Of a stretch of 64,000 nt of DNA, positions 47,542 through 56,878 are shown piece by piece (within the stretch, counting starts at the first letter, position 1; each line of letters starts with the position of its first letter). Source of the DNA: Bradyrhizobium sp. KBS0727 (GTDB lineage Bacteria; Pseudomonadota; Alphaproteobacteria; Rhizobiales; Xanthobacteraceae); contig NZ_CP042176.1 of assembly GCF_005937885.2 (NCBI RefSeq), positions 4,025,501 to 4,089,500 on the forward strand, written 5' to 3'. Below the pieces are notes generated by a model, which saw only the letters and a list, made by a program, of their open reading frames with translations, made no database searches and was not told the DNA's origin. A program made the position numbers and the translations under genes.

Positions 47542-49209
47542 TCAAGTCAGACCGGGCAGATCGAGCCCATGCTCCCGGGCACAGGCAATCGCGGTTTCAT
47601 AGCCCGCATCGGCGTGGCGCATGACCCCCGTTGCCGGGTCGTTCCACAGTACCCGCGCGATCCGGCGCGCGGCCTCCGGCGTACCGTCGGCCACGATCAC
47701 CATGCCGGCGTGCTGGGAATAACCGATGCCAACGCCGCCGCCGTGATGCAGCGAGACCCACGTCGCCCCGCTCGCGCAGTTGAGCAGCGCGTTGAGCAGC
47801 GGCCAGTCGGACACCGCATCCGAGCCGTCGCGCATGGCTTCGGTTTCCCGGTTCGGGCTCGCAACCGAGCCGCTGTCGAGATGATCGCGGCCGATGACGA
47901 TCGGCGCCTTCAACTCCCCCCGCGCCACCATTTCGTTGAACGCCAGGCCGAGCCGATCGCGATCGCCGAGGCCTACCCAGCAGATCCGCGCCGGCAGCCC
48001 CTGGAACTTGATCCGCGCCTTCGCCATGTCGAGCCAGTTGTGAAGGTGCTTGTTGTCCGGAATCAGCTCCTTGACCTTGGCGTCGGTCCGGAAAATGTCT
48101 TCGGGATCGCCCGAGAGCGCCGCCCACCGGAACGGCCCGATCCCGCGACAGAACAGCGGGCGGATGTAGGCCGGAACGAAGCCCGGGAAATCGAACGCGT
48201 TCTTCAGCCCCATGTCCTGCGCCATCTGGCGGATGTTGTTGCCATAGTCGAGCGTGGGGATACCCCGGGCGTGGAAATCCAGCATGGCCTGGACATGGCC
48301 GACCATGGAGGTCTTGGCCGCCGCTTCAACCGCTTTCGGGTCGGCCTCGCGCCTCGACTCCCACTCCGCCAGCGTCCATCCCTTGGGCAGATAGCCGTTG
48401 ATCGGATCGTGCGCGCTGGTCTGGTCGGTGACGATGTCGGGCCGCACGCCACGCCGGACCAGCTCCGGGAAAATATCGGCGGCATTGCCAAGCAGGCCGA
48501 CCGAGATCGGCTTCCCGGTCTGTGCCGCCTCCGCCATGATCGCGAGCGCTTGATCCAGCGTTTCGGCCCGCCGGTCGAGATAGCCGGTGCGCAACCGCAT
48601 CTCGATGCGGCTCGGCTGGCATTCGACCGCCAGCATCGATGCCCCGGCCATGGTCGCAGCCAACGGCTGGGCGCCGCCCATGCCGCCGAGACCCGCCGTC
48701 AATATCCACTTGCCCGCAAGGCTGCCGCCATAGTGGCGCCGGCCCACTTCGACGAATGTTTCATACGTGCCCTGCACGATGCCCTGGCTGCCGATGTAGA
48801 TCCAGGACCCGGCCGTCATCTGCCCGAACATCATTAGTCCGAGCTTGTCCAGATGGTTGAAGTGATCGAGCGTCGCCCAGTGCGGCACCAGGTTCGAATT
48901 CGCGATCAGCACACGCGGTGCGTCGGGATGGGTACGGAAGATTCCGACAGGCTTGCCGGACTGCACGACCAGCGTCTGGTCGGCATCGAGCTTTCGCAAA
49001 GCCGAAACGATCCGGTCAAAGCTGTTCCAGTCACGGGCAGCGCGGCCGATGCCGCCGTAGACGACGAGTTCGCTAGGCTTTTCCGCCACGTCAGGATCGA
49101 GATTGTTCATCAGCATGCGCAACGGCGCTTCCGTGAGCCAGCTCTTGGCGCTGATCTCGGACCCGCGGGGCGCGCGGATCGTGCGGTCGTTGTCCAATCG
49201 GGCGTTCAT
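47542..49209 (-). CDS. hutU: Urocanate hydratase
   Basis: 555 residues, normal length. Typical stretches: LVVYGGIGRAARDWNSFDRI, NLVPHWATLDHFNHLDKLGL, QGTYETFVEVGRRHYGG, GLGGMGGAQPLA, RLGLAFNEMVARGEL and GVGIGYSQHAGMVIVADG. NAD-dependent hydration of urocanate to imidazolone propionate. The start overlaps the hutH stop (ATGA), so hutI, hutH and hutU are translationally coupled. Confidence 0.97.
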   Translation of the reverse strand: MNARLDNDRTIRAPRGSEISAKSWLTEAPLRMLMNNLDPDVAEKPSELVVYGGIGRAARDWNSFDRIVSALRKLDADQTLVVQSGKPVGIFRTHPDAPRVLIANSNLVPHWATLDHFNHLDKLGLMMFGQMTAGSWIYIGSQGIVQGTYETFVEVGRRHYGGSLAGKWILTAGLGGMGGAQPLAATMAGASMLAVECQPSRIEMRLRTGYLDRRAETLDQALAIMAEAAQTGKPISVGLLGNAADIFPELVRRGVRPDIVTDQTSAHDPINGYLPKGWTLAEWESRREADPKAVEAAAKTSMVGHVQAMLDFHARGIPTLDYGNNIRQMAQDMGLKNAFDFPGFVPAYIRPLFCRGIGPFRWAALSGDPEDIFRTDAKVKELIPDNKHLHNWLDMAKARIKFQGLPARICWVGLGDRDRLGLAFNEMVARGELKAPIVIGRDHLDSGSVASPNRETEAMRDGSDAVSDWPLLNALLNCASGATWVSLHHGGGVGIGYSQHAGMVIVADGTPEAARRIARVLWNDPATGVMRHADAGYETAIACAREHGLDLPGLT

Positions 49210-50780
49210 GACAGACCTTTCTCGGCAAGCGTTGGAAACGGATTTGTTGGAAGCACCGACAGCGCGGCCGCAGGCAAGGCGCCGGCTTCCACCAGCGCCG
49301 TTGCCTTCGCGAGATCGTCGGCCATGTAGCGGTCGTGGCCGAGCGCGGGCACCAGTTCACGCAGCACGGCGACAACCGCCGCCAGCGCGGGACTGGTCGT
49401 GTGCGGGGCGCGCAGCCCGATGCCCTGCGCGGCAGCCAGCAGTTCGATGCCGACAATGTTGGCGAGATTGTCGGCCATGTCCGACAACCGTCGCGCCGCG
49501 TGCGCGGCCATCGACACGTGATCTTCCTGGTTGGCACTGGTCGGCGTCGAATCGATCGAACAGGCCGCCGCGCGCTGCTTGTTCTCGGCATAGAGCGCGG
49601 CGGCCGTCACTTCGGCGATCATGAATCCGGAGTTGACGCCCGGCTCAGGCGTCAGGAACGGCGGCAGGCCGAAATTCAGTGCGGGATCGACCAGCGTGGC
49701 AATCCGCCGCTCGCTGATGGCGCCGATCTCGGACAATGCTAGCGCCATCTGGTCGGCGGCGAACGCGACCGGTTCGGCGTGAAAATTTCCACCCGAGACG
49801 ATTTCTCCGCTCTCGACCAGCACCAGCGGATTATCCGTAACGGCGTTGGCCTCGATGGTCAGCGTGCGGGCAGCTTGTATCAACAGGTCCAGCGCGGCGC
49901 CGGCGACCTGCGGCTGGCACCGCAGGCAGTAGGGATCCTGCACTCGCTCGTCACCTTCGAGATGCGATTTGCGAATGTCGCTACCCTCCAGCAACGCGGT
50001 CAGGGCCGCGCCGGCCGCGATCTGCCCGGCATGTCCCCGCAATTGCTGGATCTCGGAACGAAACGGCGCCGTGGAAGCCATAGCCGCATCGACCGACAAC
50101 GCGCCGGTCACCAGCGCCGCGCAGAGCAGGCCGTGAGCGCGCAACAGACCGGAAATGGCATAGGCCGTCGAAAACTGCGTCCCGTTAATCAAGGCAAGAC
50201 CTTCCTTGGGCCCGAGCGTCAACGGCGCAAGTCCAGCGGCGGCGAGTGCCTCTCGACCCGGGACAAGCCTGCCGTCGATCGTGGCCTGACCTTCGCCGAT
50301 CATGACCGCGGTCATATGCGCCAGCGGCGCCAGGTCGCCGGATGCGCCTACCGACCCCTGCTGCGGCACCAGCGGATAAACGCCTCGCGCCAGCATGGCC
50401 TGGAGTTGCTCGATCACCTGCCGCCGCACACCGGAAGCGCCGCGTCCCAGCGAGACGATCTTCAGCGCCATCATCAGACGAACGATGGCCTCCGGCGTCG
50501 GCCGTCCCACCCCGCAGCAATGCGACACGATAAGGTTGCGCTGCAGCAGCTCGGTCTGATCCGGGGCGATGCGCTTCGACGCCAACTTGCCGAATCCGGT
50601 ATTGATTCCGTACGCGGGCGTATCCGCGCGCGCGGCTTTCGAAACAATGACGCAAGCGGCCTCCACGCGCGGCCAGAATGACGGATCGAGCACAACGCTC
50701 GCGCCCGCCAGCACCTGCGCCAGATCGTCGAGACCAACCCTTCCGGGCGAAACGACAATCGATGTTGCCGCGCCGCTCAT
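49206..50780 (-). CDS. hutH: Histidine ammonia-lyase
   Basis: 524 residues from the ATG that overlaps the hutI stop. The MIO prosthetic group forms from Ala146-Ser147-Gly148 in GSVGASGDLAPLAH. Other conserved parts are YGINTGFGKLA, QRNLIVSHCCGVG and NFHAEPVAFAADQMALALSEIGA. Converts histidine to urocanate, the inducer of the hut system. The extended frame starting at 50954 lies inside hutI and is not used. Confidence 0.97.
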   Translation of the reverse strand: MSGAATSIVVSPGRVGLDDLAQVLAGASVVLDPSFWPRVEAACVIVSKAARADTPAYGINTGFGKLASKRIAPDQTELLQRNLIVSHCCGVGRPTPEAIVRLMMALKIVSLGRGASGVRRQVIEQLQAMLARGVYPLVPQQGSVGASGDLAPLAHMTAVMIGEGQATIDGRLVPGREALAAAGLAPLTLGPKEGLALINGTQFSTAYAISGLLRAHGLLCAALVTGALSVDAAMASTAPFRSEIQQLRGHAGQIAAGAALTALLEGSDIRKSHLEGDERVQDPYCLRCQPQVAGAALDLLIQAARTLTIEANAVTDNPLVLVESGEIVSGGNFHAEPVAFAADQMALALSEIGAISERRIATLVDPALNFGLPPFLTPEPGVNSGFMIAEVTAAALYAENKQRAAACSIDSTPTSANQEDHVSMAAHAARRLSDMADNLANIVGIELLAAAQGIGLRAPHTTSPALAAVVAVLRELVPALGHDRYMADDLAKATALVEAGALPAAALSVLPTNPFPTLAEKGLS

Positions 50781-51991
50781 TGCCCCCTCCAGACCCGGCA
50801 GTGCAGCGGGTTGAAGCCGATCCGGTAAGCGAGCTCGGCCGGCCGGTCGATGTCCCAGATCGCGAGATCGCACCATTTGCCCGCTTCGAGCGTGCCGGTT
50901 TCGCCGAGAAGACCCAGCGCGCGCGCGCCTTCGCGCGTCACGCCGGCGAGACATTCGGCAACGGTCATCCGGAACAGCGTTGCAGCCATGTTCATGACCA
51001 GCAGCAGCGACGTCAGCGGCGAACTGCCGGGGTTGCAGTCGGTGGCCAGCGCCATGCTGACGCCGTGAGCCCGGAACAGCTCTACCGGAGGTTTCGTCGT
51101 CTCGCGAATGAAGTAGAACGCGCCCGGCAGCAGCACGGCCACCGTTCCCGCCCGCGCCATGGCCGCTGCGCCGGCCTCATCGGTGTGCTCGAGATGATCG
51201 GCGGATAGCGCGGAAAATTCCGAAGCAAGCACCGCACCGCCGAGGTTCGACAATTGATCCGCATGCAGCTTGACCGGCAATCCAAGGGCCTTCGCCGCGC
51301 GGAACACGCGCGCCGTCTGCTCTGCCGAGAATGCAATGCCTTCCATGAAGGCGTCGACGGCATCGGCCAGTCCGGCACGCGCCACGGCCGGCAACATCTC
51401 CCGGCAAACAAGGTCGATGTAGCGGTCCTTGTCGCCTCCGGCTTCCGGAGGCAGCGCATGCGCACCGAGAAACGTGGTCCGGATCGTCACCGGCCGGCTG
51501 CGGCCGACCGCGCGCACCGCGGACAGCTGGCGCATTTCGGTTTCCGTATTGAGCCCATAGCCGGACTTGATTTCCAGCGTCGTCACGCCCTCGCCAATCA
51601 GGGCGTCGAGCCTGGGCAGTGCGCCGGCGACAAGGTCGGCCTCGCTCGCAGCCCGGGTCGCGGCGACCGTCGAGACAATGCCGCCGCCCGCCCGCGCGAT
51701 CTCTTCGTAGCTTGCCCCCTGCAGCCGCAGTTCGAATTCGTGCGCGCGGTTTCCGCCGAACACCAGGTGGGTATGACAATCGACCAGACCGGGCGTGATC
51801 CACCGCCCCGCGCAATCGATCCGCTCCACTGCGTCGACATCCACAGGAAAATCAGAGCGCGCGCCTGCGAAGATGATGCGGCCGTCGCGCGCCGCGACCA
51901 CGCCGTGCTCGATCACACCAAGGTCGGGTATATCCGCCCGCACCGTGGCGAGCCGGGCGTTGTGCCAGATTCGATCGAAGCGCTCGGCCAT
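50777..51991 (-). CDS. hutI: Imidazolonepropionase
   Basis: 404 residues from ATG 51991, with AAGGGAAA upstream. Amidohydrolase fold: DCHTHLVFGGNRAHEFELR (metal His pair), EIKSGYGLNTETEMRQL, FLGAHALPPEA, KLHADQLSNLGGAVLASEF with metal His, and ALATDCNPGSSP. It hydrolyses imidazolone propionate to formiminoglutamate. First gene of the leftward operon, divergent from hutF; the shared control region holds a palindrome. Confidence 0.97.
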   Translation of the reverse strand: MAERFDRIWHNARLATVRADIPDLGVIEHGVVAARDGRIIFAGARSDFPVDVDAVERIDCAGRWITPGLVDCHTHLVFGGNRAHEFELRLQGASYEEIARAGGGIVSTVAATRAASEADLVAGALPRLDALIGEGVTTLEIKSGYGLNTETEMRQLSAVRAVGRSRPVTIRTTFLGAHALPPEAGGDKDRYIDLVCREMLPAVARAGLADAVDAFMEGIAFSAEQTARVFRAAKALGLPVKLHADQLSNLGGAVLASEFSALSADHLEHTDEAGAAAMARAGTVAVLLPGAFYFIRETTKPPVELFRAHGVSMALATDCNPGSSPLTSLLLVMNMAATLFRMTVAECLAGVTREGARALGLLGETGTLEAGKWCDLAIWDIDRPAELAYRIGFNPLHCRVWRGQ

Positions 51992-52033
51992 GTGGCATTT
52001 CCCTTCACGGTGGAAGCTTGACGGCAACTCTCG

Positions 52034-52049
52034 ATATGTCTAGACATAT
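52034..52049. promoter_or_regulatory. Palindromic operator, probably for HutC
   Basis: ATATGTCTAGACATAT is a perfect 16-bp palindrome midway between hutI (51991) and hutF (52086). GntR/HutC family repressors bind such short AT-edged palindromes and are released by urocanate. The site would control both divergent operons at once. Confidence 0.75.
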
Positions 52050-52085
52050 AATTGTGTTGGTGTTCTGTCCAGCCGGTTTGGAAAC

Positions 52086-53444
52086 ATGTTAACTCTGCAT
52101 TTCGAATCCGCGCTGCTCCCTTCGGGGTGGGCCGATGACGTGCAGCTGGTTGTGACCGACGGAACCATCACGAAGGTCACCGCCGGCGTTGCGCCGGGCA
52201 CCCAGAATGAACGCCACGCGTTGGCAATCCCCGGAATAGCGAGCCTGCACAGCCATGCGTTCCAGCGCGGCATGGCCGGACTCGCTGAAACGCGCGGTAC
52301 GGCTGCCGATACGTTCTGGACCTGGCGCGAGGTGATGTATCGGTTTGCATTGGCAATGACGCCGGACGATACCGAAGCCGTCGCAACCTGGCTCTATACC
52401 GAAATGCTGGAGCAAGGCTTCACGCGCGTCGGGGAATTCCACTATCTCCATCACGACCGCGACGGCGCGCGCTATGCCAATCCGGCCGAGATGGCGACAC
52501 GCATCGCGCGCGCCGCCGAGATCACCGGTATTGGACTCACGCTGTTGCCGAGTTTCTACGCGCACAGCTCATTTGGCGGAGCCATGCCGCATCCCGGCCA
52601 GCGCCGGTTCATTTCCTCGATCGATCAGTTCGCCGACCTGGTTGCCGCGACACGCGCTGCCGTCCGGGCGCTGCCCGGCGCCAATGTCGGCATTGCGCCG
52701 CACAGTCTGCGGGCTGTGACACCCGACGAATTGACGGCCATCGTGCCCTTGGCGGAAAATGGACCGGTGCATATCCATGCCGCCGAACAGGTCAAGGAAG
52801 TTGAGGAATGCATCGCCTGGTCGGGCCGACGCCCGGTTGAATGGCTGCTTGACCATGCGCCGCTCGATCAGCGCTGGTGCCTCATCCATGCGACCCACAT
52901 GACGGCGGCGGAGACCGCCGCGCTTGCCAGGAGCGGCGCGGTTGCCGGGCTCTGCCCGGTGACCGAGGCAAGCCTCGGCGACGGTATTTTTCCGGGCCGC
53001 GAATTCCTCGACGCGGGCGGCCGGTTCGGCGTCGGCACGGATTCCAATGTCCTGGTCGGCGTCGCCGACGAGCTACGCCAGCTCGAATACGGCCAGCGGC
53101 TGAAGCACCGCGAGCGCAACGTACTGTCCGGCGGTCCCGGCGTCTCGACCGGTCGCGCGCTGCTCGACGCCGCGCTCGCCGGCGGCGCTCAAGCGTTGGC
53201 TCAGCCGGTGGCCGGACTGCAGGCCGGCGCGCGCGCCGACATCGTGACCCTCGACGCCGGTCATCCGTCGCTGGCCGGGCGCCACGGCGATGCGGTGCTC
53301 GACGGCTGGATTTTCGCGGCAGGTCCGGGGGTCGTCGATTGCGTCTGGGCCGGCGGCAGCAAGGTGGTTGAAGGCGGACGTCACCGGCTCCGCCAGCAGG
53401 CGCGCGAAATCTTCAACGCGACGGTGCGGAGGCTCGCGGCATGA
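52086..53444 (+). CDS. hutF: Formimidoylglutamate deiminase
   Basis: 452 residues, amidohydrolase superfamily. IPGIASLHSHAFQRGMAGLAE carries the metal His pair. GFTRVGEFHYLHHD, VGIAPHSLRAVTP and ATHMTAAETA follow. HutF deaminates formiminoglutamate to N-formylglutamate, the five-step route of pseudomonads and rhizobia. It overlaps hutC by ATGA. The pathway then needs HutG, which is not in this window. Confidence 0.95.
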   Translation: MLTLHFESALLPSGWADDVQLVVTDGTITKVTAGVAPGTQNERHALAIPGIASLHSHAFQRGMAGLAETRGTAADTFWTWREVMYRFALAMTPDDTEAVATWLYTEMLEQGFTRVGEFHYLHHDRDGARYANPAEMATRIARAAEITGIGLTLLPSFYAHSSFGGAMPHPGQRRFISSIDQFADLVAATRAAVRALPGANVGIAPHSLRAVTPDELTAIVPLAENGPVHIHAAEQVKEVEECIAWSGRRPVEWLLDHAPLDQRWCLIHATHMTAAETAALARSGAVAGLCPVTEASLGDGIFPGREFLDAGGRFGVGTDSNVLVGVADELRQLEYGQRLKHRERNVLSGGPGVSTGRALLDAALAGGAQALAQPVAGLQAGARADIVTLDAGHPSLAGRHGDAVLDGWIFAAGPGVVDCVWAGGSKVVEGGRHRLRQQAREIFNATVRRLAA

Positions 53445-54184
53445 GCCTCCCCGCGCGTCGCGTCAATTCCCAATCCGACGACAAACCGACGCTCTACAAG
53501 CAGATCCGGCGCGACATCGAGCGCCGTATCCTGACCGGCGAATGGCCGCCGGGGCACCGCATTCCGTTCGAACACGAGCTGATGGAGCGCTATGGCTGCG
53601 CGCGAATGACGGTAAGCAAGGCGCTATCGGAACTGGCCCAAGCCGATCTAATCGAGCGGCGAAGGCGGGCCGGCACCTTTGTCCGCCGTCCCACGTTGCT
53701 GTCGGCAGTGTTGAAGATTGCCGACATCCGCGCCGAGATTACCGCCCTCGGCCGCAGCTACGGCTATCAGTTGATTCAATGTTCCCGCCGCGCCGCGAAC
53801 GCCACTGATAGGGCCCGTCTCGGCGTGCGCAAAACCGGCAAGGTGGTCGCAATCACCAGCCGTCACAGCGCCGATGGCGTGCCGTTCGCGATCGAGGACC
53901 GGCTGATCGATCTCGACGCGGTGCCCGAGGCGGCGACGGCCGATTTTGCGATCGAACCGCCCGGCTCGTGGCTGCTGCATCATGTCCCCTGGACGGAAGC
54001 CGAGCACGCGATCAGCGCCATCGCGGCTGACGAGGATTCGGCATCCGCGCTGGACATCGCAGTTGGCGCGCCCTGCCTCGTGATCGAGCGGCACACCTGG
54101 CGCAGCGAACGGACACTGACCGCGGTGCGCCTCGTCTATCCCGGCGAATCTCACAAACTGGTTGCCCGCTTCAAAGGCGGCTGA
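53441..54184 (+). CDS. hutC: Histidine utilisation repressor, GntR/HutC family
   Basis: 247 residues. The N-terminal winged HTH reads LYKQIRRDIERRILTGEWPPGHRIPFEHELMERYGCARMTVSKALSELA. The C-terminal UTRA domain (about 90-240) has the usual RLGVRKTGKVVAITSRHSAD and ending VRLVYPGESHKLVARF. It binds urocanate as inducer and represses hut operators such as the palindrome at 52034. Cotranscribed with hutF. Confidence 0.95.
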   Translation: MSLPARRVNSQSDDKPTLYKQIRRDIERRILTGEWPPGHRIPFEHELMERYGCARMTVSKALSELAQADLIERRRRAGTFVRRPTLLSAVLKIADIRAEITALGRSYGYQLIQCSRRAANATDRARLGVRKTGKVVAITSRHSADGVPFAIEDRLIDLDAVPEAATADFAIEPPGSWLLHHVPWTEAEHAISAIAADEDSASALDIAVGAPCLVIERHTWRSERTLTAVRLVYPGESHKLVARFKGG

Positions 54185-54292
54185 GGGAGAGATATCAATG
54201 CGCTTGAACGCAACACCACACGCAAGTGCGGCCCGCACGGGTGCAAAAAGGCAAACTGGACGCAATCTATGAACCGGAAAAGGGAGACAGTC

Positions 54293-55237
54293 ATGCGAAG
54301 TCTTGGAATGTTTGCGGCAGCCGCCGCCTTGCTGGTGTCCGCACCAGCCGTCGCCGACGACGTGAAGGTCGGCATCGGACTCTCGGGATGGACCGGCTTT
54401 GCGCCGCTCACGCTCGCCAATCAGGCCGGTATCTTCAAGAAGAACGGCCTTGATGTGACGATCAAGAAGATCCCGCAGAAGGATCGGCATCTGGCTGTTG
54501 CGTCGGGCGACATCCAGTGCGCGGCGACCACGGTCGAAACCTGGATCTCCTGGAACGCCAACGGCGTTGCCACCAAGCAGATCTTCCAGCTCGACAAGAG
54601 CTACGGTGCCGACGGCATGGTCACGCGCAACGATATCGCATCGATCAAGGACCTGAAGGGCAAGACGGTCGCAGCGTCCGCGCCCGGCACCGCGCCCTAC
54701 TTCACGCTGGCCTGGATGCTCAAGAAGAACGGGCTTTCGCTCAAGGACGTCACCGTGGTGAACCTGGAGCCGGCAGCGGCGGCGCAGGCCTTCGTGTCCG
54801 GCCAGAACGATGCCGCGCTGACCTACGAGCCTTATCTCTCGACGGTGCGCACTGCCCCCGACAAGGGCAAAATCATCGCCACTACCCTCGACTATCCGAT
54901 GATCATGGACACCTTCGGCTGCACGCCAAAGTTCCTGACCGAGAATCCGAAAGCCGCCAAGGCGCTGGCCGACAGCTATTTCGAGGCGGTCGCGATGATC
55001 GAAAAGGACCAGGCCAAGTCCTACGAGATCATGGGCGCCGATGTGAAGCAGTCCGGCGAGCAGTTCGGCAATTCGGCAAAATACCTGCGCTGGCAGGACA
55101 AGGCCGCGAACCAGAAATTCTTCGCAGGCGAATTCCAGGCTTTCACCAAGGAAGCCGCCGACCTCTTGCTCGAGATCGGTATCATCAAAGCGATCCCGAA
55201 GACCGAAGACCTCTTTGACGCGAGCTTCATCAAGTAG
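54293..55237 (+). CDS. ABC transporter substrate-binding protein, NMT1/THI5-like
   Basis: I start at the ATG at 54293, with AAGGGAGA six bases upstream; an in-frame ATG at 54269 lacks such a site. 314 residues with signal peptide (MRSLGMFAAAAALLVSAPAVA). The fold matches nitrate/sulfonate/NMT1 proteins: VKVGIGLSGWTGFAPLTLANQAGIFKKNGLDVTI, then WISWNANGVAT and SIKDLKGKTVAASAPGT. Being in the hut cluster with HutC, it probably binds histidine, urocanate or a related compound; the ligand is inferred only from context. Confidence 0.87.
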   Translation: MRSLGMFAAAAALLVSAPAVADDVKVGIGLSGWTGFAPLTLANQAGIFKKNGLDVTIKKIPQKDRHLAVASGDIQCAATTVETWISWNANGVATKQIFQLDKSYGADGMVTRNDIASIKDLKGKTVAASAPGTAPYFTLAWMLKKNGLSLKDVTVVNLEPAAAAQAFVSGQNDAALTYEPYLSTVRTAPDKGKIIATTLDYPMIMDTFGCTPKFLTENPKAAKALADSYFEAVAMIEKDQAKSYEIMGADVKQSGEQFGNSAKYLRWQDKAANQKFFAGEFQAFTKEAADLLLEIGIIKAIPKTEDLFDASFIK

Positions 55238-55249
55238 ACACGACCGGCG

Positions 55250-55292
55250 CCGCGGCAGTCCCGCTTCCCGACTGGGAGCGGGACTGCCGCGG
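55250..55292. promoter_or_regulatory. Large hairpin between binding-protein and permease genes
   Basis: The segment from CCGCGGCAGTCCCGCTTCCC through GACT to GGGAGCGGGACTGCCGCGG folds into a stem of about 19 bp with one bulged T and a 4-base loop, directly after the binding-protein stop. There is no T tract. It resembles the intercistronic stabilising hairpins that make ABC binding proteins more abundant than permeases. Confidence 0.6.
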
Positions 55293-55319
55293 TCGGCCCC
55301 CCGCTTTGAGGACAGCCCT

Positions 55320-56096
55320 TTGATACGCCCTCTCGATCCCGTGACATCCACGCAACGCGTGGCCTATGGCCTGGCGTTCTTCGTCCTGTTCGTCGCCCTG
55401 TGGGCGTGGGCCACCTTCGGCGGTCACGTCTCCAAGACGTTTCTCGCCAACCCGCTGACCATGCTGCAGGAAGGCTGGGAACTGCTCGTCAAGCACGGCT
55501 TCCTGTTCGACATCGGCATGACGATCTGGCGCGTGGTCGGCGGCTTTGTGCTGGCGGCGATCATCGCGGTGCCGCTCGGCGTCCTGATGGGCGCCTACAA
55601 GCCGATCGAGGCATTCCTCGAGCCGTTCGTTTCGTTTGCCCGTTATCTGCCGGCTTCGGCCTTCATCCCGCTGCTGATCCTGTGGGCGGGTATCGGCGAG
55701 TTGCAGAAGCTGCTGGTCATTTTCATCGGCTCGGTATTCCAGATCGTCCTGATGATTGCCGTCACCGTTGGAAACACAAGGCGCGACCTCGTCGAAGCAG
55801 CCTATACGCTCGGCGCCGGCGACCGCGGCGTCATCCGCCGCGTGCTGCTGCCCTCGTCCGCGCCCGAAATCGCGGAAATCCTGCGGCTCGTGCTGGGCTG
55901 GGCGTGGACCTACGTCATTGTCGCCGAGCTGATCGGTTCATCCTCTGGCATCGGACACATGATCACCGACAGCCAGGCCCTGCTCAACACCGGCCAGATC
56001 ATCTTCGGCATCATCGTGATCGGACTGATCGGCCTCGCATCGGACTTCCTGTTCAAGGCCTTCAACGCCTGGCTGTTTCCCTGGAAATTCGCATGA
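55320..56096 (+). CDS. ABC transporter permease
   Basis: A TTG at 55320 with GAGGA seven bases upstream gives 258 residues; GTG at 55341 is an alternative. Six hydrophobic helices and the EAA-type cytoplasmic loop (EAAYTLGAGDRGVIRRVLLPSSAPEI) with the conserved Gly. Belongs to the SsuC/NitT/TauC permease family. It ends by ATGA overlap with the ATPase gene, completing an importer for a small nitrogenous or organic compound. Confidence 0.9.
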   Translation: MIRPLDPVTSTQRVAYGLAFFVLFVALWAWATFGGHVSKTFLANPLTMLQEGWELLVKHGFLFDIGMTIWRVVGGFVLAAIIAVPLGVLMGAYKPIEAFLEPFVSFARYLPASAFIPLLILWAGIGELQKLLVIFIGSVFQIVLMIAVTVGNTRRDLVEAAYTLGAGDRGVIRRVLLPSSAPEIAEILRLVLGWAWTYVIVAELIGSSSGIGHMITDSQALLNTGQIIFGIIVIGLIGLASDFLFKAFNAWLFPWKFA

Positions 56097-56878
56097 CCAA
56101 GCTGAAGATCGATCAAGTCTCCCGCACCTTCCCTGCCCGCCAGGGGCATACGCCGACGCGCGCGCTGGAGCCGACCGACCTCAGCGTCGGCGACAATGAC
56201 TTCGTCACGATCCTCGGCCCGTCGGGCTGCGGAAAATCCACCCTGCTTCGTATCATCGCCGGGCTCGACCGGCCGACCAGCGGCCGCGTCATTCTCGACG
56301 GGCAAGAGGTCGCGGGACCGGGCGCCGATCGCGGCATGGTGTTTCAGTCGTACACCTTGTTCCCGTGGCTGACGGTGCGCGAAAACATCGCATTCGGCCT
56401 GCGCGAACGCGGGGTTTCCGAGGCGGAGCGCAACGGGATCGCGAACGGGTTCATTGAACGGGTCGGCTTGTCCGGTTTTGAAAACCACTGGCCGAAACAG
56501 CTTTCCGGCGGCATGCAGCAGCGCACGGCCATTGCCCGCGCGCTCGCCAACGACCCCAAGATTCTGTTGCTGGACGAGCCGTTCGGCGCATTGGACAATC
56601 AGACCCGTGCGCTGATGCAGGAAATGCTGCTCGGCATCTGGGAGCGCGATCAGAAGACCGTGTTGTTCGTGACCCACGACATCGAAGAGGCCATCTTCCT
56701 GGGCAGCCGCGTCATCGTCATGAGCGCGCGGCCCGGCCGCATCAAGGCCGAGATCCCGGTCGACCTTCCGCATCCGCGATCGTACAAGATCAAGACCACG
56801 CCTGAATTCGTCAGGCTGAAGGAACGCCTCGTCGAGGAGATCCGTGCCGAGGCCTTGAAGGTGGCGGTCCATGCCTGA
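56093..56878 (+). CDS. ABC transporter ATP-binding protein
   Basis: 261 residues. Walker A GPSGCGKST, Q-loop GMVFQSYTLFPWLTV, signature LSGGMQQRTAIARAL, Walker B ILLLDEPFGALD, and switch His in FVTHDIEEA. Typical SsuB/TauB-type subunit. The start overlaps the permease stop (ATGA), and the stop overlaps the M20 hydrolase start, so importer and hydrolase form one operon. Confidence 0.95.
   Translation: MTKLKIDQVSRTFPARQGHTPTRALEPTDLSVGDNDFVTILGPSGCGKSTLLRIIAGLDRPTSGRVILDGQEVAGPGADRGMVFQSYTLFPWLTVRENIAFGLRERGVSEAERNGIANGFIERVGLSGFENHWPKQLSGGMQQRTAIARALANDPKILLLDEPFGALDNQTRALMQEMLLGIWERDQKTVLFVTHDIEEAIFLGSRVIVMSARPGRIKAEIPVDLPHPRSYKIKTTPEFVRLKERLVEEIRAEALKVAVHA

Noticed and set aside
53648..55351. 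Minus-strand frame of 567 aa across hutC and the binding-protein gene
   Set aside because: Shadow frame crossing gene borders; the plus-strand genes match known families.
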